Positions 16,750 through 21,175 of a stretch of DNA of 21,175 nucleotides are shown here, one piece after another (position 1 is the stretch's first letter; each line of letters begins with the position of its first letter). The stretch is from the NCBI GenBank assembly GCA_004561555.1, contig SFVH01000026.1:1-21175 (forward strand), read 5' to 3'. The position numbers were made by a program, and so were the translations under genes. The notes under the pieces were generated by a model, which worked only from the letters and a program-made list of their open reading frames with translations, made no database searches and was not told the origin of the DNA. The DNA is from a bacterium. Its GTDB lineage: Bacteria; Bacteroidota; Bacteroidia; Bacteroidales; Muribaculaceae.

Positions 16750-17892
16750 ATGAAACAGATTAAAAACCTTCTTGCCGTGGCCATTTTTGCAGTAGCCGTA
16801 ATGCCGACTACAGCTCAAGTTACGCGCAGAACGGACAATAAGAAAAAGGATAACGAGGCAGTAGGGGTCACTCAGCGTATGAAGGACTTTTATGATATGC
16901 CGGAAGTGAGCGATGCTTCTAAAATGTGGGAGCGCATTATTTATCGTCAGCTTGACTTGAATCAAGCGGAAAACCTCGCTCTTTATTATCCCGATGAACC
17001 TACAGAGAGTCAAGAGAGCCTTTTCCGAATGATTCTTCGTGTGGTTACGTCAGGACAAGTGCCGGCTTATGAGTATCTCGACGGGCGTGAAATGTTTACT
17101 GATGAATATAAAGTGAAGGTTAACGAAATGCTCGACCGTTTTCGCATCGTTTATACGAAGGGAAAGGGTAGTACGGAAAAGAATCCCAAGTATGTGATTG
17201 AGGAGAGCGACGTGCCATCAAATGAGGTGCTTTCCTATTATGCCATCGAGCGATATGAGTTTAACAGCCTTGAAAATAGAGTCACCAAGCAGGTCACGGC
17301 AATATGTCCTGTGCTCCATAGAGTTGACGATTACGGCGGTGAGCCGGTGAAGTATCCGATGTTTTGGGTGAAGCTCGACCAGTTGCGCCCGTTTATGGCT
17401 CAACAAGCTATTTTTGTTGATGATGATAACAACCTCGCCAAATACAACTACGATGATTATTTCCAGCTCGGTATGTATAAAGGCGATATTTACAAGACGC
17501 GTAACCTACGCAATCTTACCCTTATGCAAATGTATCCCGACCCCGACGACCTTAAGCATGCGCAAGATAGCATCGAAGCGCGTCTCCGTGCGTTTGACCG
17601 TAATCTGTGGGTTCCCACTCGCGAGGAACTCGCTGAGCGTGCCGCTTTAGAGGAAGAGGCGCGATTGAAGGCTGAAGGCAAAGATGAAGGGGTTGAGGTG
17701 AAAGACCGCGGTGATGTCGCTTCTGATGAGGTCGACGAGGATGAAGCGGTTGTGGCTGAACCGAAAAACAAGCGTAGCTCGCGCAACAAGAAATCGGAGA
17801 AAAAGCCTGAAAAGAAACCTAAAAAGAAAAAATCTTCTTCGGGGAAAAGCAAAAACTCCGGTTCGGTTCGGTCCGTGAGACGCACAAAATAG
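16750..17892 (+). CDS. porN: T9SS ring protein PorN/GldN with a long charged tail
   Basis: PorN is the periplasmic partner of PorK in the T9SS ring. A signal peptide ends near residue 23 (MPTTAQ). Family blocks follow: MWERIIYRQLDLNQAENLALYYP, LFRMILRVVTSGQVPAYEYLDG, the metal- or ring-interface strand YAIERYEFN and YKTRNLRNLTLMQMYPDPDD. At 380 residues it is long, because about residues 301-338 are strongly acidic and 339-380 are Lys/Ser-rich (KKPEKKPKKKK, then SVRSVRRTK). This two-part charged tail lies beyond the conserved domain. It is the last gene of the operon and a hairpin terminator follows 30 bp later. Confidence 0.95.
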   Translation: MKQIKNLLAVAIFAVAVMPTTAQVTRRTDNKKKDNEAVGVTQRMKDFYDMPEVSDASKMWERIIYRQLDLNQAENLALYYPDEPTESQESLFRMILRVVTSGQVPAYEYLDGREMFTDEYKVKVNEMLDRFRIVYTKGKGSTEKNPKYVIEESDVPSNEVLSYYAIERYEFNSLENRVTKQVTAICPVLHRVDDYGGEPVKYPMFWVKLDQLRPFMAQQAIFVDDDNNLAKYNYDDYFQLGMYKGDIYKTRNLRNLTLMQMYPDPDDLKHAQDSIEARLRAFDRNLWVPTREELAERAALEEEARLKAEGKDEGVEVKDRGDVASDEVDEDEAVVAEPKNKRSSRNKKSEKKPEKKPKKKKSSSGKSKNSGSVRSVRRTK

Positions 17893-17922
17893 GTATAGCA
17901 ATAGTTTTTATCCCGGCATAAT

Positions 17923-17975
17923 TGATAGCACCTCGGCGCATAAACAGTGTGAAGAGGTGCTATCATTGTTATTTA
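17923..17975 (+). terminator. Terminator of the T9SS operon
   Basis: A 12-bp perfect stem pairs 17923-17934 (TGATAGCACCTC) with 17954-17965 (GAGGTGCTATCA), around a 19-nt loop. A T-rich stretch (TTGTTATTTATT) follows. It lies 30 bp after porN. Confidence 0.75.
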
Positions 17976-17983
17976 TTCTCTGG

Positions 17984-18013
17984 CTTGTCATTAACAAATC
18001 TTTGCTACATTTG
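17984..18013 (+). promoter_or_regulatory. Promoter of the His-rich protein/TonB receptor unit
   Basis: CTTG at 17984-17987 and TACATTTG at 18006-18013, 18 bp apart, match the Bacteroidota TTTG/TAnnTTTG promoter (perfect -7, near-perfect -33). It follows the T9SS terminator and precedes ATG 18055 by 41 bp. A GTG at 18013 in the same frame as the downstream gene overlaps the -7 box and so cannot be the start of that transcript's protein. Confidence 0.7.
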
Positions 18014-18054
18014 TGTTATGGTTTCGAACGATAATTCGTAATTTTGTCGCGAAA

Positions 18055-18399
18055 ATGGGGAATAACCGACATATTAAAACCTCGTACCGCATCATCGCTT
18101 CGTTTTTGTTGGCAATGGTGTCATTGTTATATTGTGGTAGCACGATGTTTATTCATCCACACAATGTCAATGGCGAAACGATTTGGCACTCTCACCCATT
18201 CACAGGTGCTCACCATACATCGAAGGCGCATGTGCTGTCGATAGCGCAAATCAACTGCTTCTCCTTTGATATTGCCGATGAGCAGCCTTTATTGGAGCGT
18301 TGCGATAATATCGTGGTGGAGGTGTCGACACCCTGCCGTTTGGGTAATTCTTTATTCACTCCAATATTTCATCCTCTTCGTGCTCCCCCTGTTGTTTAG
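18055..18399 (+). CDS. Small His/Cys-rich membrane-anchored or secreted protein
   Basis: I cannot name this 114-residue protein. It has a basic N terminus followed by a hydrophobic helix or signal peptide (about residues 13-32, with C27). Next comes a histidine cluster: H34, H36, H45, H47, H53, H54 and H59 (HPH, HSHP, HH). Three further cysteines (C68, C83, C94) and a C-terminal LRAPPV motif follow. His clusters of this kind usually bind Zn or Cu. Small Bacteroidota proteins ending in R-A/G-P-P lie next to TonB receptors and metal genes, as I recall. It is 52 bp upstream of a TonB-dependent receptor with no terminator between them, so a shared job in metal or metal-complex uptake is inferred. 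The start at 18055 follows from the promoter; the open frame extends back to GTG 18013. Confidence 0.7.
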   Translation: MGNNRHIKTSYRIIASFLLAMVSLLYCGSTMFIHPHNVNGETIWHSHPFTGAHHTSKAHVLSIAQINCFSFDIADEQPLLERCDNIVVEVSTPCRLGNSLFTPIFHPLRAPPVV

Positions 18400-18451
18400 T
18401 TTCTTTTTGAAATTAGACAATATACTATTCAGAAATTTAGCACGATAATAA

Positions 18452-20755
18452 ATGAAAAAGATTATTCTTATTGCGCTGATGTTATCAACATCGGTGTTCT
18501 CTTTATGGGCTATAGATTCAGATATGACAGATGCTCACATTATTGGTCATACGGTTGAGAAATCTACAAATGAGCATATACCATATGTCACCATCAGTTT
18601 ACTAAACACTAACTTTGGCACTATCACTGACGCAACAGGGCACTTCTTCCTCAAGAATTTGCCCGAAGGCGATTATGTGATAGAAGCCAGGGCTATAGGA
18701 TATGTGCCACAAACACAAAAGGTCACCGTAAGAAAAAACCGTCAGGTGGAAGTAAATTTCGCTCTGCTGGAAGATGCTTTGCAAATCGACCAAGTGGTGG
18801 TCACTGGTAGCAAAAGCGAAGTGAAGCGACGCAACTCTTCTTCGTTGGTCAATGTCGTAGGAAAACAGACGTTTGAGCTTGTAAATGCTTCGTGTCTCGC
18901 CGACGGACTCAATTTCCAGCCCGGAGTGAGAGTAGAAAACGATTGCCAAAACTGCGGATTCACTCAGGTGAGAATAAATGGTCTTGACGGTCACTATTCT
19001 CAAATATTGATGAATTCGCGCCCGGTATTCTCTGCTCTTGCCGGTGTGTACGGATTGGAACAAATCCCGGCAAATATGATTGATAGAGTGGAGGTGATGA
19101 GAGGTGGTGGTTCCGCTCTTTTCGGCTCCTCGGCTATTGGCGGTACAATCAATATTATCACAAAGGACCCCATGACAAATTCCGCTGAAGTGAGCCACTC
19201 TTTAACTTCTATCGGTGTGAGCAATGCCCTTGACAATAATACCACTCTCAACGCTTCTATCGTGAGTGATAATAGAAAATTGGGAATGTTTATTTATGGG
19301 CAAAGCCGTACCCGAAATGGGTACGACCACGATGGCGACGGATACACGGAAATCCCTCAACTAAAGTCGCAAACTATTGGAGTGAGAAACTTTTTCAGAA
19401 CATCCTCATACTCCAAACTGACAACCGAATATCACACCACTCATGAGTATCGTCGTGGTGGTGACAATATCAACGACCAACCTCACAATGCTCATGTGGC
19501 GGAGCAAACCGACCATAATATTCATGCTGCCGAAGCTTCTTATGATATTTGGAATAAAGACTACTCCAACCGATTAAATGTATTTGCTTCGATGCAGTGC
19601 ACCAAGAGAAATTCTTACTATGGCAGCCATATGGACCCCGATGCCTATGGCCGCACATCCGACCTTACAGCAATCGCCGGCTCGCAATTCACTCATCAGT
19701 TTTCGCAACTCTTGTTTATGCCTGCTGAATTTATTGCCGGATTGGAATATAACTACAACTATCTCCATGATGTTACCCTCGGTTACGACCACGATGTAAC
19801 ACAGAGAGTGAACATCTACTCCGGATATGTTCAAAATGAATGGCGTAACGACAAATGGGGTGTACTCATTGGTGCTCGCCTTGATAAGCACTCTCTAATC
19901 GACAATGTCATTATTTCCCCGCGAGCCAACTTGCGCTTTAATCCTAATAAGAATCTCAACTTCCGCCTTTCTTATTCCACCGGATTCCGCTCGCCTCAGG
20001 CTTATGATGAAGATTTCCATGTCGCTGTAGTCGGAGGCGATAGGGTAGTCACCGTGCTCGCTCCCAATCTTAAGCACGAGAGTAGCAACAGCCTCAGCGC
20101 CTCGGTAGATTGGTATCACACTTTCGGCTTTGTACAGACTAATGTGCTTGTTGAGGCTTTCTATACTGATTTGAGCGATGTGTTTGTGCTGCGAAAACTC
20201 GACTCTCTCGACCCTCAAGGCAATCAAGTGCTCGAACGTGGTAACGGAGATGGAGCTAAAGTGTGGGGGATAAATCTCGAAGCAAAGGCTATGATGGGCA
20301 ACAAATTTCAAGCTCAATTCGGTGTCACTTATCAGAAAAGTCGATATAAGGTGGCTGAGAAATGGAGCGAGAACGAAGATGTCCCGGCTGAAAAACGTAT
20401 GTTTCGAACGCCTGACACCTATGGTTATTTCACCATCAAATACAGCCCGATTAAGCCGCTATCAATCGCTATGTCGGCAACAGGTACAGGTAATATGCTG
20501 GTGCAACACCTTGAAGGTTCGGGAGTGGATATCGACACTGCCGTGGTCACTCCAGCATTCTTTGATGCTAATCTCAAAGTCGCTTATGATTTCAAACTTT
20601 ACGACTATGCGTGCTTGGAATTATCCGCCGGCATACAAAACATTTTTAACAGCTATCAATCAGACTTCGACAAGGGTGAGTTGCGCGACTCCGGATATAT
20701 TTACGGCCCGATGTTGCCGCGCTCTATCTTTGCAGCTATAAAAGTAAGCATTTAA
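18452..20755 (+). CDS. TonB-dependent outer-membrane receptor with plug CxxC
   Basis: This 767-residue protein is a TonB-dependent transporter of the CirA/BtuB-like group with the Bacteroidota N-terminal extension. The signal peptide runs to about residue 20 (FSLWA). A carboxypeptidase-regulatory-like beta domain follows at about 28-112 (GHTVEKSTNEHIPYVTISLL, then TDATGHFFLKNLPEGDY). A TonB-box-like strand DQVVVTGSK is near 113. The plug domain is at about 120-235 and carries the usual RVEVMRGGGSALFGSSAIGGTIN. Within the plug is C165-Q-N-C168 in ENDCQNCGF. The barrel fills the rest, and LSYSTGFRSPQAYDEDFH is a conserved strand-loop. It lacks the RagA/SusC layout and has no SusD partner, so a sugar substrate is unlikely. 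The preceding His-rich gene favours a metal or cofactor ligand. Substrate not determinable. Confidence 0.9.
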   Translation: MKKIILIALMLSTSVFSLWAIDSDMTDAHIIGHTVEKSTNEHIPYVTISLLNTNFGTITDATGHFFLKNLPEGDYVIEARAIGYVPQTQKVTVRKNRQVEVNFALLEDALQIDQVVVTGSKSEVKRRNSSSLVNVVGKQTFELVNASCLADGLNFQPGVRVENDCQNCGFTQVRINGLDGHYSQILMNSRPVFSALAGVYGLEQIPANMIDRVEVMRGGGSALFGSSAIGGTINIITKDPMTNSAEVSHSLTSIGVSNALDNNTTLNASIVSDNRKLGMFIYGQSRTRNGYDHDGDGYTEIPQLKSQTIGVRNFFRTSSYSKLTTEYHTTHEYRRGGDNINDQPHNAHVAEQTDHNIHAAEASYDIWNKDYSNRLNVFASMQCTKRNSYYGSHMDPDAYGRTSDLTAIAGSQFTHQFSQLLFMPAEFIAGLEYNYNYLHDVTLGYDHDVTQRVNIYSGYVQNEWRNDKWGVLIGARLDKHSLIDNVIISPRANLRFNPNKNLNFRLSYSTGFRSPQAYDEDFHVAVVGGDRVVTVLAPNLKHESSNSLSASVDWYHTFGFVQTNVLVEAFYTDLSDVFVLRKLDSLDPQGNQVLERGNGDGAKVWGINLEAKAMMGNKFQAQFGVTYQKSRYKVAEKWSENEDVPAEKRMFRTPDTYGYFTIKYSPIKPLSIAMSATGTGNMLVQHLEGSGVDIDTAVVTPAFFDANLKVAYDFKLYDYACLELSAGIQNIFNSYQSDFDKGELRDSGYIYGPMLPRSIFAAIKVSI

Positions 20756-20777
20756 GTAATTAGGTAATTTGCATTTT

Positions 20778-20812
20778 AAAACCCGACCGACCGTGAGGTT
20801 ATTCGGGTTTTT
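20778..20812 (+). terminator. Terminator of the TonB receptor unit
   Basis: AAAACCCGA (20778-20786) pairs with TCGGGTTTT (20803-20811), with an inner ACC/GGT pairing around GTGA, and then T. It lies 22 bp past the receptor stop. The stem is A-rich on its left side, so it may also stop transcripts on the minus strand. Confidence 0.75.
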
Positions 20813-20961
20813 ATAGCTTTGTAGATAATCTCAAAGTAATGTGTTATGTTAGTATAGTCAATATTCAGATAAATTGCTTGCTCCATATAATCTAAGAAGT
20901 TGCTCGTAAACATTGAAAAATAAAAATCGTCTCAAATATTCATTAACTCAAAAAAAATTAT
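20813..20961. other. Non-coding gap between the TonB receptor unit and the tRNA gene
   Basis: About 150 bp of A/T-rich sequence without a convincing ORF. TAGCTTTG at 20814-20821 matches the -7 consensus but has no -33 partner. No repeat or hairpin stands out. The 3' end abuts the tRNA promoter. Confidence 0.5.
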
Positions 20962-20969
20962 TACCTTTG
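20962..20969 (+). promoter_or_regulatory. -7 element of the tRNA-Ser promoter
   Basis: TACCTTTG is a perfect TAnnTTTG, 27 bp before the mature tRNA 5' end. The upstream region is A-rich with no clear TTTG -33. Confidence 0.65.
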
Positions 20970-20996
20970 CACCCATAATAGCAAGATAAACATTTT

Positions 20997-21084
20997 GGAG
21001 TGATGCTCGAGTGGCTGAAGAGGCACGCCTGGAAAGCGTGTATACGTCAAAAGCGTATCGGGGGTTCGAATCCCCCTCGCTCCG
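20997..21084 (+). tRNA. tRNA-Ser(GGA)
   Basis: An 88-nt class II tRNA. Acceptor stem GGAGTGA (20997-21003) pairs with TCGCTCC (21077-21083), including one G-T pair. The anticodon stem CACGC/GCGTG encloses loop CTGGAAA, giving anticodon GGA at 21031-21033, which reads UCC and UCU codons. A long variable arm with a TACG/CGTA stem is typical of serine tRNAs. The T arm is GGGGG-TTCGAAT-CCCCC. The discriminator base is G at 21084, as expected for Ser. The CCA end is not encoded (CAAT follows), so it must be added by nucleotidyltransferase. Confidence 0.97.
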
Positions 21085-21089
21085 CAATC

Positions 21090-21125
21090 AACACGCTAAT
21101 TTTCAACAAATTAGCGTGTTTGTTT
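21090..21125 (+). terminator. Terminator after tRNA-Ser
   Basis: A 13-bp perfect stem pairs 21090-21102 (AACACGCTAATTT) with 21108-21120, around loop TCAAC, and is followed by TGTTTT. It lies 5 bp past the tRNA, so the tRNA is a single-gene transcript. Confidence 0.85.
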
Positions 21126-21175
21126 TAAGGATAGAATACGTAAGAATTGTTCTCGTATTTGTAAAAAAAAAGACA

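Noticed and set aside
16294..17013. Antisense ORF of 239 codons across the porM-porN junction
   Set aside because: Mirrors conserved porM and porN coding sequence; no start signals and no domain.
18602..19198. Antisense ORF of 198 codons inside the TonB receptor
   Set aside because: Lies opposite the conserved regulatory-like and plug domains; composition is that of a shadow frame.
20814..20821. TAGCTTTG as a promoter for a small RNA in the gap before tRNA-Ser
   Set aside because: No -33 element, it overlaps the end of the receptor terminator, and no terminator lies before the tRNA promoter.

Overview
The window looks like chromosomal DNA of a Bacteroidales (Bacteroidota) bacterium. Three things point there: promoters with a TAnnTTTG -7 element, almost no Shine-Dalgarno sequences before genes, and a complete type IX secretion (T9SS) core operon. 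The family cannot be fixed from this sequence; a gut or oral Bacteroidales is most likely. Gene density is high, there are no mobile elements, IS copies or CRISPR arrays, and no gap between genes exceeds 300 bp.

Layout, left to right. (1) 1-570: a short unrecognised minus-strand ORF with its own terminator, then the terminator of metG. (2) 593-2632, minus strand: metG, methionyl-tRNA synthetase with a C-terminal tRNA-binding domain. (3) 2750-8405, plus strand: a tightly packed four-gene unit, namely a UvrD/PcrA helicase, nspC (carboxynorspermidine/carboxyspermidine decarboxylase), a class I mannose-6-phosphate isomerase, and an unnamed ATP-grasp-like protein. Two of its three junctions are 4-nt ATGA overlaps. 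A perfect Bacteroidota promoter lies inside the longest possible helicase ORF, so the helicase probably starts at TTG 2818. (4) 8424-10837, minus strand: a four-gene unit transcribed as nitroreductase, Rossmann/DUF2520 protein, KdsC-type HAD phosphatase, Maf nucleotide pyrophosphatase. (5) 10961-17892, plus strand: porT-porP-porK-porL-porM-porN, all same-strand with small gaps and closed by a hairpin terminator. (6) 18006-20812, plus strand: a small membrane-anchored or secreted His-rich protein with its own promoter, then a TonB-dependent receptor with a CxxC pair in the plug, ended by a terminator. (7) 20962-21120: promoter, tRNA-Ser(GGA), terminator.

How the genes work together. PorL and PorM form the inner-membrane motor of the T9SS. 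PorK and PorN form the periplasmic ring under the outer membrane, PorP is an outer-membrane partner, and PorT is an outer-membrane barrel needed for secretion. The His-rich protein and TonB receptor form a likely two-gene uptake unit; the visible His and Cys ligands suggest a metal or metal complex, but this is inference. The other genes are housekeeping: translation, DNA repair, polyamine synthesis, sugar phosphate metabolism, Kdo/LPS synthesis and nucleotide clean-up. The least understood are the ATP-grasp protein and the His-rich protein.
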